DNA of 64,000 bases from Daucus carota subsp. sativus (GCF_001625215.2 NC_030387.2:1950501-2014500), one strand, 5' to 3'; positions 1 through 13,371 are shown, counted from the stretch's first letter. A program made the numbers and translations. The notes: generated by a model from the letters alone, not told the origin.

Positions 1-3000
1 TCACCCAACAGGCCTAATTCAGCTCAACTAAGGACCCCAGGTGGTCAAAATGATAGCTTTTCGAGCTGTGTAACTTCAGCTTCTCTGGATACTAAGCCTG
101 GTGTGATGGGTCCTTTTACTGGGAGGGATTTGAGTGTCAAGAAACCCGAATGGCTTCGACAGAAAGCGCCTCAAGGGGGGAAATATGAGGAGGTCAAGGA
201 GACATTGTCTAGGCTTAATCTCAATACTGTTTGCCAGGAAGCTCAATGCCCCAATATTGGAGAGGTATATCAGTGTTTTGTTTTGTTAGTTACGTTGATA
301 ATTTTGTGTTTCGGGCTGTGATCGAGGTCTTTAGATTCTTCGTGGTTTTAAATTTGACTGAAATTTGATGCACATGGATATTTGAACATATAAGAAATTG
401 AATTTTAGTGAAGGAGTTATGTTGGGTGCTATTCGGGTTTATTGAGGGGTGCATTGTTATTTCCGACTTTGTAGTGGTGTTGGTAATCAGGTTTTGGTGC
501 TTTTGGATAGTATTATACATTGTCAGTACTGTTACGATCGGAGTTGAGTGTAGAGTTTGTGAGTGTACTAGTTTCTCTCATGTTAAATTTTGGGGAAGAT
601 GGAAGTGGAAGTGTTTTGAAGATTATGGCTCAAATGTGGATGAAAATTGAATTTTGTTTATATTTTACAGTGGATATATGTTAAAGCTTTCATACTTTAT
701 CTTTGTATATTTTTGTGCTGTTGAATTGATATTGGTGATTGGAGGATTACGTATGAGAACATGTGAACCATTGAAAAAATGATTTAAACTGTAAATTAAT
801 AAATATTTTATTTTTGAGCAGTGCTGGAATGGTGGCGGGGATGGAATTGCGACAGCTACGATCATGCTTCTTGGGGATACTTGCACCCGTGGCTGTAGAT
901 TTTGTGCTGTGAAAACTAGCAGAAACCCTGCGCCACCAGATCCTATGGAACCACAGAACACTGCACATGCTGTTGCTAGCTGGGGGTATGTAGGACAATC
1001 ACTCTGTATGTCATATATATGCGAACAGGCCCAAATTTGCAGTTTGAGTCATAGTGCAATATATATAAATGAAAAAGTGATGAGATAATCATTTCACATT
1101 GTGATAGGCTAATTCAGATTTTTCATGAGTTGGCCTATACGTTATTAACTTTGTAATTGAACCTTTTTTTCTTCTATCATGCAGCGTGGATTATATTGTA
1201 CTTACTAGTGTTGATCGAGATGACATCCCTGATGGTGGGAGTGGTCATTTTGCCGAAACTGTTAAAGCTTTGAAGGTAAAATTCCTCTTAGCAATTATTT
1301 ATCTTTGGATTTATGGGCGATGGAATATATTTAGACTAAAGTGCATTATTTGTACTTTGGACGACATAACACTTGTAGTACTACACTTTCAAACAAAATT
1401 ACCATCTGCGATGCTAGGGCTCATATTTTGTCACACATTTATGCATGATTCGTGCATGTCAACTGAATTTTTGAGAACTGTTTCGTCCAATTCTGTTTTC
1501 AATAATTATTTTTTTGGGTTGGAGCAAACATATATAATACAAGTATAGGTGTTGTGATGTGAATTGGATAAACAAACTGTCTCGAAATTAGCTTAAAAAA
1601 ATGAATATTGATATCACAAGGGGTAGTTTTTTAAGTTTAGTATCGCACATGGTATGTTCGCCGAAGTGCAGTTACATGTAATGCACTATACTCATACATT
1701 TAATAATGTAGAATAGGAAGAAGTTTTATACATGGTTGTTGATCTTTTGGCAGACACTGAAGCCTGACATTATGGTTGAATGTTTAACATCTGATTTCCG
1801 AGGTGATTTGAATGCTGTTTCAACGTTGGTACACTCAGGATTAGATGTCTTTGCTCATAACGTTGAGACTGTTAAACGACTCCAGCGAATTGTTAGAGAT
1901 CCTCGGGCAGGGTGAGGAGTTGCTTTTATCTTTAGTATTAGAAGCTGGAGCATATATTCCATTGCTGCACACGCTATTTATCGTACATTATATCTTTTCC
2001 TCTAATTGGTTGATGGTTTCTACAAATGCTAGGTATGAACAGAGCTTGTCTGTCCTAAAACATGCAAAGACCGACAAGGAGGGTATGATAACAAAAACCT
2101 CTATAATGTTGGGTCTTGGAGAATCTGACGATGAGCTTAAGGAAGCCATGGCTGACTTAAGGGCTATAAATGTTGATATTTTAACTCTTGGGCAGTACTT
2201 ACAAGTGAGTTAACATGCAAATTTCTTGGCACATTGCGCTTGTCATTCCAGAGTTTCTAGCCATTTAGTCACATTTGTCTTCTGGGGCATAACAAATATA
2301 CTGAATATAGATTCGCAAAAGAGATAACACCTGAATAAATCACCGAGTAGGCAGTCATAGGTCCCTAATATTGTTTATTTCCATTACGGAGGATATTAAG
2401 TGTTGGTCTTGATCATATATATAACTATGTAAAATGTTTACCCATTAACTCTCTTACTGCCATGAGCTACCTATGACATTTTTAAGCACTAATAATATTA
2501 TCATGGTCGTCGTTGAATTTCTGATTATACCATAATACAGTGATATCTATCATTATTGATGTTGAAGTATGTAAAGGGTTAGTAACTTACATCTAGATCT
2601 TTGTTTTCAAACCAGTTTATCAACAAATAATTCAATTAAGTTTGTCACTCTTAGCATGGATAAAGTAACGTCTGGTGGTTTACTCCATTAAATTAAGGGT
2701 ATAAAGTGTTCAGGCATCTAAAAGGAATTCGGTGCTCATGTGGAGCTATTAGTTTTACATACTAACTTGTGGTTGTTCTATTGGTGCAGCCAACTCCATT
2801 GCATCTCACTGTTAAAGAGTACATTTCACCAGAGAAATTTTCCTTCTGGAAAGAGTATGGAGAATCAATTGGTTTTCGTTATGTAGCTAGCGGACCCCTG
2901 GTATATACCTATATATATTTCATGAGTAGTGCTAGGTGCACATAATTGTGTACAGAAAATTTGTACATAATGACATGACAATTGATGTGGAGTGTTTTAA

Positions 3001-3597
3001 TTGGGATGGTTGATGTGAATACAGGGGCCCGTTCCAATTAAAACCCACCACATATCATTATGTACAAAATTTTGTACACAATTATGTGCACAAAGCATTT
3101 TCCATAATTCAAGATTCAGATCAATGATTTTCCATTTATTATTGTTCTTTAGGAAGCATAAATGATTTACTCTGCATAGTTTGGTAAACAAAATATATGG
3201 TAATTTAGTTGAAACTGAAATTGATATCTTGGAAATGCTGTCACTTTGATTTAACTGTAGTAAAGTTAAGATGGACCCAAATTATGGCCACCTATATGTC
3301 CCAAAAATTATTGTATATTTAAATTAGCATCTAGTCATCTAGATAAATGTTGTTTTGGTTTGTTTTGCTCAATTGTTATTAGTTAAGGTGGGAAATCTAC
3401 TAACAACTTCTTTGCAAAAAGGTTCTTAGAGCAACTTACTTTATTGTGGTAACCTGAGTTGTAATGTTGTATGTAGTATATGTTCTGAGAGCGACACTAA
3501 CATATCAACTCTTCAGGTTCGATCTTCATACAGAGCAGGGGAGCTCTACGTTAAAACCATGGTGAAAGAGAGTAACCGAAGACATATGACACAATAA
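1..3597 (+). CDS. LIP1P: Lipoyl synthase, plastidial (5' end outside window)
   Basis: This is a radical-SAM enzyme that inserts two sulfurs into octanoyl groups on plastid lipoyl proteins such as the E2 subunit of pyruvate dehydrogenase. Seven exons are read: 1-264, 822-985, 1185-1275, 1754-1911, 2033-2204, 2790-2900 and 3517-3597, all with GT-AG borders and matching phases, ending in TAA. The auxiliary-cluster motif C-x4-C-x5-C (TVCQEAQC...GEC) spans the first junction. The radical-SAM CxxxCxxC is CTRGCRFC, and the C-terminal RSSY motif is present in the last exon. The frame is open from base 1, so the start codon and transit peptide lie upstream. The stretch [20 protein letters not shown] and the core resemble the plant plastid form as I recall it, not the mitochondrial LIP1. 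Introns are 77-616 bases apart from minor error. Nothing in the visible part looks broken. Confidence 0.93.
2928..3097. mobile_element. Small foldback MITE in the last LIP1P intron
   Basis: The outer arms are about 45 bases long and inverted. The left arm contains TGCACATAATTGTGTACA, and the right arm contains its near-exact complement, ending in TGTGCACAAAGCA. The whole is about 170 bases long, has no coding capacity and lies within the intron. I could not fix a target-site duplication, so the superfamily is unassigned. Confidence 0.6.
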
Positions 3598-4687
3598 TCT
3601 TAAGCCGTGCTATAGATACACATAATACATATACCATAGTTTTGACCGGCTACTTGCTACAGTTTGGGAGCACAATCGTTGCTGTCGCTGCAATTTTGTT
3701 CTAAAGTTGACCCTGCAACTTGATAATTTACATATATTCTTTGTTATCATTCATGTCTAAATTCCCGAGCATTTCAATTCATTTTATACCAGTTCGATCT
3801 TCGTCTTCATATCGTTTACTAGTTGACAAAAGTGCTATATGCAAATGTAGTATGTACACAGTGCAATGTAACTAGAAGGTATATGTACTTGGCAAATTGA
3901 ATGTCACAGGACTGATTGATATTTTACTCCTTTGTTGCCCCATCTGTTCTCTTGACAGCAATGCAATAAGATTTACACTTGAAATTTGTTCACAAGAGTT
4001 GGTGCAAATAGACAAGAGAGAGCTGGATAGACAAGCCCATATGCAAATTCTTTGCCCTACTTCACTCTTAAGCAAAGCCATCATTCTTTTTCTCTCAAGT
4101 TCTCTTGGATCAAATCTCATTTGTATTGCCTAACTTGACAGTTTAAGCCAACAAACATAAAAATAAAAAATAAAAATCCATCTCCTTGGGCACATGCCTT
4201 GCACATAATCAGGGCATATGCTTGCACAAAACCAAACAATCAGCCAACATATTAAATTGTGTTGTCAATTCCTTATCATGTAAGAACCATGTATAACTCA
4301 ACACTCAAGTGCTTATAAATTAGTATGAGCCAGATTCGATATGCAAGTCAAATTTGGTGGGACAAATAAACAAATTTATCGGTATCAGGTCGGATATGGT
4401 TGGATATTCAGACACAAAAACTTATTTTTATATTCGGATTTGTGTTATATAAAGAAAATTATAAATAGATATAAATATTAAATTTCATAAATATACACAC
4501 TAAATTATAGTAAAGGAAATCTCATTTAGTTATTATTATTAGTATAAATTTAAATGCATCCTTAAAATATTATTATTTTTAAGTGAAAACCAGAGTTTTC
4601 AAGAAACATGTATGTGTATATATTTTACATAGATTACAGTACAAAGCACACAACTTTCGGCACATTTCTGGGTTTGGTGTTCTCTCT
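3598..4687. other. Intergenic region, LIP1P to WDR26-type gene
   Basis: This is AT-rich DNA without a convincing gene. It should hold the LIP1P 3' UTR and the promoter and first non-coding exon of the downstream gene. Two overlapping ORFs at 3872-4133, one on each strand, have no recognisable domain and are taken as chance. Confidence 0.6.
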
Positions 4688-5457
4688 GTAAGTATACATT
4701 CTTTTGCTTAAATCTTGCAACTTTTACATAAAAAATCACTGTATCTATTTCTTATTCATTGCTGATGATTTCTGGGTAATAATCTTGATTATCTAACATG
4801 GTTTATGCTTATGTGTGTATGTGTCTGATGATTTTGTGTGTAGTGATGATGTTTGAAATGGGGTTTGTGTTGTTTTGATTATCTGTTTCTTGGTTTTGTT
4901 GTTTTGGATCTGTTTGGAGTGGCTGAACTGTACTTTAGTTGTACTTTGTTGGGTATCAACCCTTGTCTGTGTGTGTTTCATGTCATGATTTCTTGTACTC
5001 ACTTAAATTGTGGCACAAAAGAGTGATATGTTTGGCATTTATTGGAAATGATTCTGAACTGGTTGCGGAAATGATCACTTGGGAAATACTAGAAAATCGA
5101 GTTTATTCTTGTCATCATTGTTGAATGCTGATATGTGATTTGGGTAATGGTGGCATTGTGTATTTCTTTATTGTTGGTGACTTTGAGGGTTTGTGTGTGA
5201 GCATGAGGTAAGTGTCAATGTCAAATCTATTCTTGATCGTTGAAATAGAAGATGATTATAATTTGGATTAGAGCGGATGGCAGTTCTGTATGAGTGGCTA
5301 GCTTGATATAATTTGTTTTCAGTCTTCTTGTATTGAAGATGCCGTTGTTGAGGTTTTGCATTGTGGTTATTCAATTTAACGGAAGATTTGTTTAGTATGA
5401 GTGCATTTTAGTTTATGCTTGTAGTTAGTGTTCATCTTTTGTTATCCAAACATACAG
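4688..5457 (+). other. Probable 5'-UTR intron of the WDR26-type gene
   Basis: A good donor (CTCTCT|GTAAGT) at 4688 and an acceptor (CATACAG) ending at 5457 enclose a T-rich stretch of about 770 bases with no protein signal. The predicted 5'-UTR exon then runs from 5458 to the ATG at 5556. Long leader introns of this kind are common in constitutively expressed plant genes. RNA evidence is absent here. Confidence 0.45.
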
Positions 5458-5555
5458 GCTCCTTCAAATTGCACCCTTCGCAGTGTTTTTGTATTAGTAA
5501 CGGTATTCTTGTCAGGCTTATTTGCTGGACATACATGGGATAAGTCGTACATTTC

Positions 5556-8500
5556 ATGGGAATAATAGAAGATAATGAACCACCCTTGAAGCGTTTGAAA
5601 GGTCCCCCGAGTGTTACAAAGGAGGGCATGCTTTATAAACTGACAGCATCAAGCTCTGCTGGCGACTCAATGGCTAGGGCACTTTCTTTCAAAAGAGACG
5701 ATGAAACAGTCGGTCTGAAAGGAATTATTAAGAAGCAGGAATTCGTGAAGATTATTAACAGAGCACTCTATTGTCTTGGTTATAGTAAGACGGCAACCGT
5801 TCTGGAAGAAGAATCAGGCGTACCATTACGCTCATCAGCCGTAAACTTGTTTATGCAGCAAGTAGTGGAGGGAAAATGGGATGAATGTCTTGCTACATTG
5901 CATCATATTGGTCTTACAGATGAAGTTATTTATAAATCGGCATCTTTTTTGTTATTGGAGCAGAAATACTTGGATCTTTTGAGGGAAGGAAAATTCATGG
6001 ACGCTCTACTTGCTTTAAGAAATGAAATTGTTCCCCTTTCTATCAATGTTGACCGAGTTCATGAACTTTCAGCCTATATTATAAACCCTTCCCAGTTTTT
6101 GGCCCTTGGACTTTCTGATCAGGACACTGCTACTGCAATCTCAAGAGCGAGCTGTTTAGAAAAATTACAGAAGTTGCTTCCTGCGGCTATCTTGATTCCT
6201 GAACGAAGGTTAGAGCATTTAATCGAACAAGCTCTTGATGTGCAGAGAGATTCTTGTGTGTTTCACAATACTCTGAATAGTGATCTATCATTGTATTCAG
6301 ATCACCAGTGCGGAAAAGATCACATTCCTTCCGAGACATTACAGGTTGGAAATGTGTATTTTTAATCATTCTGCTGTGTGTTAATTTGGTACAGAGTGTT
6401 GCCTGGTCTCTGTGTTCCTCTATCTATCAGTTGAATGACATTTAAGCTATGTTTTAGTACACAGAAGTAGGGTCGCGCTCAAGAGAGAACCAGTCCTTAA
6501 AATAGAAGAACCGCTAAGGTTCTGCTGCTGAACCCTAAATTTAAATAAATTTTTAGTATCTAAATCTAAATACATGTTTTTTTCATCGTTGTGTGTGTTC
6601 AAAAATAATTTTAAAATATAACATATAGATATTGGCATTTTTTTGCATTTGAAGTTCTGCTGCAGAACCCTAACTAATACTTAAGTTTGTTGCAGAACCC
6701 TACTTAATACTAGATATAAGGTAAGAGTTCTATGGTTCTCTCTTGAATATGACCCCACAGAAGAACCCTAACTAATACTTAAGTTCTGTTGCAGAACCCT
6801 ACTTAATACTAGATATAAGGTAAGAGTTCTATGGTTCTCTTGAATATGACCCCACAGAAGTATGCTGATTATCCTATCAATTTCTTTACGTCAGATTGTT
6901 CTGCAATAGTGCCCTACATCAAAATGGCGACCCTTTCATTATTTAAGTGTTGATATTCTATCAAGTAAATATGCTTTTTATTATTCTCTGTGAATTTAAG
7001 TAGAGTCTATGCTTATGATGTGCAAACATTATATCTTTTGATATATTGTTCTTATAAATTATAATGGTCAAGTTTTCAGTTTGAATTGTTTATTTTGTTG
7101 GAGTAGATATTGCAAGAACATAAGGATGAAGTATGGTTTCTGCAATTTTCTCATGATGGCAAATATTTGGCATCTTCCTCCAAGGATCAGACTGCTGCTG
7201 TATGGGAGGTACTTACTGTACTCACTGGTATTCAATAATGCTTTTGGTTATTTGCAAGGATCTCTTTCATAATATCTGGTACATGTGTGTGTCTGTGTGT
7301 GTGTCTGTGAGGGCGGGTAGATTGATATCATAAACCTGTATTCACAGACTTGAAAATCTTACATTATGACCCCTAATAATTTAATTGTGATAAATTGTGA
7401 TTGTAGCATTTATGGTAGCTACACTCTGGTTCTTGATAATGCTTTGACTGTTGATAGGACATCATACATATTTTAGACTGTGATTGTGTGTGCACATCTT
7501 TGGATGAAGGTAGATATACGTTCACATACTTTGAGATCCTCACTTTTATTCACATACTTTGAGAACCTCACATTTAGAGAAAGCACTTGAATGCAAGTTC
7601 TAAGTTGCATTCCTTTCATATGAATGTAAGCATGTAAGTTTTGAAATGTGGTCATCGTGTTTTGGTGCTAGAATGTTTAAAAGGCCTCACATACTTTGAG
7701 ATCCTCACGTTTCTTTACATACTTTGTAAATCGTCTAGGAGATGTTGATAATCAGTGTAAATAATGTTATAGATTGGCTTTGTAATCTTGTGTGGTGTGT
7801 TCACGAGTTATTGTATGTGTATACGAATTTGAATGTTACTGTTTGTTCAATTGAGGGAACGAAAGGGAAAATTTAATAAATTAGTGAAAATTAAAATAAA
7901 GGAACAATATAAATCTGGGTGAAGAGTTATTTGCTCAGATGAAGAGTAACAAAACTGTCTTCTTTATTTTTGACGGCTTAACTATCATCCAGGGTGACTG
8001 TCTGAGAAGAAATGCAACTACCAAAAGCAATCCCATTAAATTTTGCAACATATTTGAAAACTTAAGATGCTTTGAACATATTTATATGCAGTCCTATAAC
8101 CTTCTCTGACAAGCATGAACATAGCATGCAACAATTGTTTGTACTTTCCTTTCCTTCCTCTTTTGTAAATATATATACATACATACATATCATGGGAGCT
8201 TTCATCTTATATAATAAACAAGTACCAATAGAAAGTACTCGTCATGAATGAGTAAGGGTTCCTTAAAACAAAATTCTGCAGTGCAAATTATGTATATATA
8301 TATATATTGTTTCCAGTTCTCTTCATTATTAAACCTTTTGATATTTTTGTTTTCCTTTCCCATATAAACACTCTAGGGCTGTTCCTCCATCATGACAGTT
8401 TACAATTGCTCTTCCTCTGTGCATCTAACAAATATTGATCTCTTTTCCTTCTACTTATATTCGCTCCATACTAATATTGAGCTAGTACTTTTCAGGTGAA

Positions 8501-9487
8501 AGAGAATGGTCAGCTGATTTTGAAGCATATTTTATCAGGCCATCAAGGGGCGGTTTCCATTATCTCATGGAGACCTGATGACTCTCAACTTTTAACATGT
8601 GGAGCAGAGGAGGCTGTGAGACGCTGGGATGTTTGTTCTGGTGAATGTCTCCATGTCTATGAAAAGGCTGGTGTTGGCCTTATATCTTGTGGTTGGCTGG
8701 CTGATGGCGATGGGATTATCTCCGGAATGTCTGACAAGAGCATTTGTTTGTGGGATTTGAATGGACATGTGGTCGAATGTTGGAAAGGACAGCGCATTGA
8801 GAATATATCAGACATGGTTGTTACAAGCGATGGAAAGATTATTATAAGTATTCGTGGAGGGAATACATTACTCCTGTATAACAGGGAGTCAAGATGTGAT
8901 AAAATGATAGAAGAAGAAGAAATAATTACTTCATTCTCACTATCGAAAGACAACAAGTTCTTGCTCGTTAATATTGTGAATCAAGAAATCCATCTCTGGT
9001 GCATAGCTGGAGATCCGAAGATGGTATCCAAGTTTAAAGGCCATAAACGTACCCGATTCCTTGTGAGATCTTGTTTTGGAGGTTTTGAACAAGCATTTGT
9101 TGCCAGTGGGAGTGAAGATTCTCAGGTAATATATTTCATTTAACTATATGTCACATTTTTTTTTGTCAGCTTATGATTATTTGATTGGGAATATAACTTG
9201 ATTAGAAGGAAAAGTGTTTAGAGATATTCCTCACAAATAGAAAGCTTATATTAGAACTTTCTTTCCAGGTATATATCTGGCACAGAGGCACGGGAGAGCT
9301 TCTGGCAAAGCTTCCAGGTCATTCTGGAACAGTCAATTGTGTCAGTTGGCATCCTACTAACCCTCACATGTTGGCTTCTGCCAGTGATGATTTTACAATC
9401 CGAATATGGGGCATTACGACTCCGAAGTGTGAAGGTGCAAATCATTACAATGGGAGACATTACCATCAACCCAACGGGAGAACATGA
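5556..9487 (+). CDS. WDR26: WD repeat-containing protein 26 homologue (LisH-CTLH-WD40, GID7 type)
   Basis: This protein is a probable subunit of the CTLH/GID E3 ubiquitin ligase, where WDR26/GID7 proteins act as scaffolds that bring in substrates. Four exons are read: 5556-6344, 7107-7208, 8496-9125 and 9269-9487. All junctions are phase 0, giving 579 residues, close to the length I recall for the Arabidopsis protein. A basic patch PPLKRLKG lies near the N-terminus. A LisH-like segment falls at about 60-90 and CTLH/CRA helices at about 93-175. Seven WD40 blades run from about residue 266 to the C-terminus, with GH/WD-type ends such as [12 protein letters not shown] and [11 protein letters not shown]. 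The ATG at 5556 is chosen because it opens exon 1 and is followed directly by conserved sequence. Intron 1 carries a Mutator-like MITE (6470-6853). No defect was seen. Confidence 0.93.
6470..6853. mobile_element. Mutator-like MITE with 9-bp target duplication
   Basis: The element lies in intron 1 of the WDR26-type gene. It is flanked by identical 9-mers, ACAGAAGTA at 6461-6469 and 6854-6862. Its ends are inverted: the left end is GGGTCGCGCTCAAGAGAGAA and the right end is the complement of GGGGTCATATTCAAGAGAAC. A 98-bp tandem duplication (units starting at 6665 and 6763) lies inside the right half. It encodes nothing. A 9-bp duplication is typical of Mutator-type insertion. Confidence 0.75.
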
Positions 9488-10672
9488 TATGTTTCTTTAT
9501 GAGTCAAAATTTTCTCATCTGGAGCTTCTACCTCCCCCAACATCTCATATGTACAAAAAGATAATCTGATGGTTTTTCTAATCAACAATGTGCGAGCTGA
9601 AAGCACCTCGATGATCAAGTATCTTCCCTCTGCACTGCACTGAACAATGTAGCTTTCTACAATCTACTTGGTTTTTTCCATTGCCACTGTATGTGCTGAA
9701 AGCACCTTGATAATCAAGTATCTGGCCTCCTGTGTTGCATCAGACAATGTAGCTTATCTACGACCCTACTCGTTCTTTCTGATTGACGTAGTATGAGCTT
9801 AAAACACATCGATAATCATCTGGCTTCCTGTATTGCACTGAACAATGTAGCTCATCTCAATCCTACTAGTACCAGTATTTTCTCGCATCTATTACAAATT
9901 GTAGCAAATCTTTGCCTTGGGCTTATCTTATGGTATATTTTCTAAATAATCCTGCGCGCGCGCGCACACTATTTTGGGAGACTTGTAGCCCGAATCACTT
10001 GGTGAACAAAGATGAAAAATCTGGCTTCTGGCAGAACTGTTAATTTATTTTTATTTTTATTTTGTCAGGAACTACCTACTCGTAGATGAGTTATATCATA
10101 TATAGAATAGCTGCAATAGGATTTCTTTTATCCAACCGGAAAGATACATAAGTATATTCGGATGTTTAGATAATAAAATTTTAAAATCTCAATAGGAAAA
10201 CCCATAAAGTCTCCTTTCATGGTCCTGAAAATATAAAAAATATATAAGAATATAAGAATAATAATTTTATTTAATTAAATATAAAAAGTATATACAGTAG
10301 GGGGGGGAGGAATCCAATTATAACATAGAAATCTTGACAAAAACATAACAACTTATTTAAAAAAATAAATTGAACTTATAAAAATATGAGATAATTATAA
10401 GAAGTTAAATATCTAACCAAAGCGAGAACTTTGGATAGACACATAATCACGAAAATATTCATAAATTATTCTAAGCTTTTCTTATGTGAACAATAATAAT
10501 ATAAACTAAAACATTTATATTTTTGTCAGGAATAAATTAATCATTCTCGTTTTAATAAAACTATAATATAAATATATATTACTATATTTAACCACTAAAT
10601 TGCAAAATACTGACATTAAATTATAAATATATTAAAATAAACATTCCATAAGCAATAAATATAAACTCGCTA

Positions 10673-10715
<43 letters not shown>

Positions 10716-12117
10716 TTTATTTGATATTTAGGTTTATATATACACAAAAAATAAAATAGAGCTAACAAGCGATAGGTGCAATTTAATACAATGAATAGTA
10801 CTCCAAATAATTATAAATAAAATAATTTACTAATATATACTAGTAATCAAATATGTCTTTCCAAAAAACATGTTGATAAGAAATTTTTCAAAAAATTCAT
10901 GATCCTTAATAACTTAATCTAAAAAAACCGAGGAACAATATATGTATAACAATATTGAGACTCGTCACGAAGAACAAGAAGAACAATAAATTTTTATGTA
11001 AATTATTTGTACAAAGATTATACATGCATCACAAACAAATAATCATATATCTCAAGTTCAATAAATTTATAAGAATGCACTTTAAAACGAAGAAACGATC
11101 CAAACCTAATTTAGCAACAAAAAGATTCACAAAAAGTCCACTCATATTCCCAGGAACAATATATAACCATATGGTCAATATTTTCGTAAAGAGAACTATA
11201 CTTGGCTAATGTGGTAAAATTTAATGGTGAAGTTTAAAATTATATAAAAATTTAAACGTTAATCAACACGACCCGAGTCTCGATACCGTCATACCCAACA
11301 TCAAAAACAAAAACCAATCAATTATTTGAGTAAAAAATCTAACCGTAGCAGGTTTTTGCGAGTGGGAAGCATGAGAACCAATTGATTAATATATATAAGA
11401 ATTTGAAAACTTGATTACGACCAAGAGTTTCATCTTCTCATTGAATACTCGACGATGATAAAGAAGGTGGAGCCGATGTAGATGACTGAGTTGATATGGC
11501 TGATGTGAAACTGGTGTGTTTTGCTAAAGTTTTGCGGAACTGTTTGTTATTGTATAATATATGATATGAAAATTGATAGATGGAAGATGAGAAATATTTA
11601 AATTTTTTAAGTTGATAAATACATATATTTTATAAATATAAGTTTCGCCTATATTTAAAATACTCAAGTACAATATTATATTAGGTAGAAAAGGTACTAC
11701 AGTTGCATACTCAAAATAATTAAGTCCTTGTCCTTTTACACATAGACTTTGTTGCTTAAATTTTAACGGTGTTATGATGAGAGTGTGATCTTTAAAACAG
11801 CAGTCTTTTGAACATTTCTAATACCCTTTCTACAATTTATTCTCATTCAAAACTTTATATTCGATCATTTATTGTTTCTATTATAGTGTTTCTTTTTTTT
11901 ATCATGTTCTCTTGTGAAAAGAATAATTCAATTTCAAAATTTATGTCATGTCATCAATATTTACGGATTAATGTTAAATTTTATTTTATATTCTTATCTC
12001 AAAACCAAAACCGTGATAAAGTTTAAAACCAACACAAACCAACCCGACCTAACATAATATATGATTAATAGGGTTGGGATAAAAATATATTTTCAAGTAA
12101 ATGGGTTAGAATTCTTA
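9488..12117. other. AT-rich intergenic DNA with microsatellites
   Basis: No gene was found between the 3' UTR repeats and the Tourist-like element. It contains a short (CG)n run at about 9954-9965, a G8 run near 10302, and an (AT)n microsatellite at about 10676-10712. ORFs at 10955-11209 and 11808-12026 are A/T-biased with no domain and are treated as chance. Confidence 0.6.
9575..9868 (+). repeat. Three imperfect tandem repeats in the 3' UTR of the WDR26-type gene
   Basis: Three diverged units of about 100 bases follow the stop codon. Each contains a GAGCTGAAAGCACCTCGAT-like block, then AATCAAGTATCTGG-like sequence, then CACTGAACAATGTAGCT. They start near 9586, 9690 and 9790. They probably lie in the transcript's 3' UTR. 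No function can be read. Confidence 0.65.
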
Positions 12118-13199
12118 GAGCAAGTCCAACGATGCCCTAAAATAGTGTCCTACATTAAAATTTGAGGCATTTGATATGAAGATGTAATCCAACAATGTCT
12201 TAGTGGTGCCTCAAAACACTAGGATACACCACATGTGCCTCATTTATAAGGCACACCACACTTGTCCCAAATTATTTTAATCCATAAAATATTTACTTTC
12301 TCTCTCTTCTCACCTTTTTATATTTGGCTTATATATAATTATATTCAAATATATTGATATTTAAGTATTAAGGCAGGAAGATAAGGCATATTGTTGGAAT
12401 AGATGTATGTGCATGGTGTCCTACAAGATATTATATTTTACTAGCCTTTAACCCGTGCGAAGCACGGGCGGGTATATATTTCGTAATTTATTATTTATAA
12501 TTTAAATTTCAACATCATTTTATTAGTATTTTAGTATTAATGGATTGAATTTTAATTAAATTGTATTATTCAACTGACTATATTTTCTCCCGATTATTTG
12601 AAAATAGACAAACCCTAATAAATATATGTGTGTGTGTGTCAAAATTTTAGTACATTTGATCCGAATTTAGTACACGTAGATTTAAAAATAAAAAATCAGA
12701 AAATTTAAATCTTTTACAAATATAGCCGATCGTGTAATACCTTTGAAAGATTATTAATCTAATCAATCGAATTTCAACGTAATTTTGTAATTTTGGTTTT
12801 TTTGACAACAATAACTTTTAAGATTATGTAATGATTCGTGTTTATATTGAAATAGAACACATTAACGTTAAAAAGAGTTATATTGTTCTCGTTAAAAAAA
12901 GATATTCAAAATTGTATATTTATAATTTTATTTATAACATCATTATAATTTTTTTAATGAAATATTATAGGATAATGATTTGTTAGGAGTGTTTTTAGTA
13001 TTTGAAACTGTTTAACAATATAATACTAACAGACTTACATTTGTAGACTTGTAGTACCAAAAGGAGAGTACCAAACCAAAAAATATAACTAAAACCTTGG
13101 ACTACAAATTATACCCATGTTGGCTTATTATAGTATAGTATAGATAGTATAGATTATTATATATTTAGGGGTTCTATTAAGACACCGTTGGACTTACTC
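12118..13199. mobile_element. Tourist/Harbinger-like MITE, split by a Helitron
   Basis: The ends are inverted: GAGCAAGTCCAACGATG on the left and the complement of GAGTAAGTCCAACGGTG on the right. They are flanked by TTA at 12115-12117 and 13200-13202, the 3-bp duplication expected for PIF/Harbinger MITEs. Without the nested Helitron (12441-13144) the element is about 378 bp and non-coding. Confidence 0.7.
12441..13144 (-). mobile_element. Non-autonomous Helitron nested in the Tourist-like MITE
   Basis: Read on the minus strand it starts with TCTATACTATACTATAATAA at 13144, preceded by A. It ends with a GC-rich hairpin (CCCGTGCTTCGCACGGG), a short spacer and CTAG at 12441, followed by T. A|TC...CTAG|T with a subterminal hairpin is the Helitron signature. 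It is about 704 bp with no Rep/helicase ORF, so it is non-autonomous. A relative with the same ends lies at 29973-30377. Confidence 0.72.
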
Positions 13200-13371
13200 T
13201 TATAAATTGAACTAAATAGGTTGGGTCGTATTTTTCATGTGGCCAACCCGGGTTCACTAACTATAGTTGGATTGGATTGGGTTCGACCTGACGAAACAAA
13301 GGGGGTTAGGTCAGGCAAAGGGGGCAACTAGAGATTTTGATTATCTTCAATCGCTGAGTCTACTCAATTCA

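Noticed and set aside
103-321. Start of the lipoyl synthase gene at 103 or 106
   Set aside because: The frame is open from base 1, and conserved plant sequence continues upstream, so the real start is outside the window.
1-3597. Mitochondrial lipoyl synthase
   Set aside because: The N-terminal part ([20 protein letters not shown]) and the [19 protein letters not shown] block fit the plastid form as I recall it. The mitochondrial enzyme has a different sequence here.
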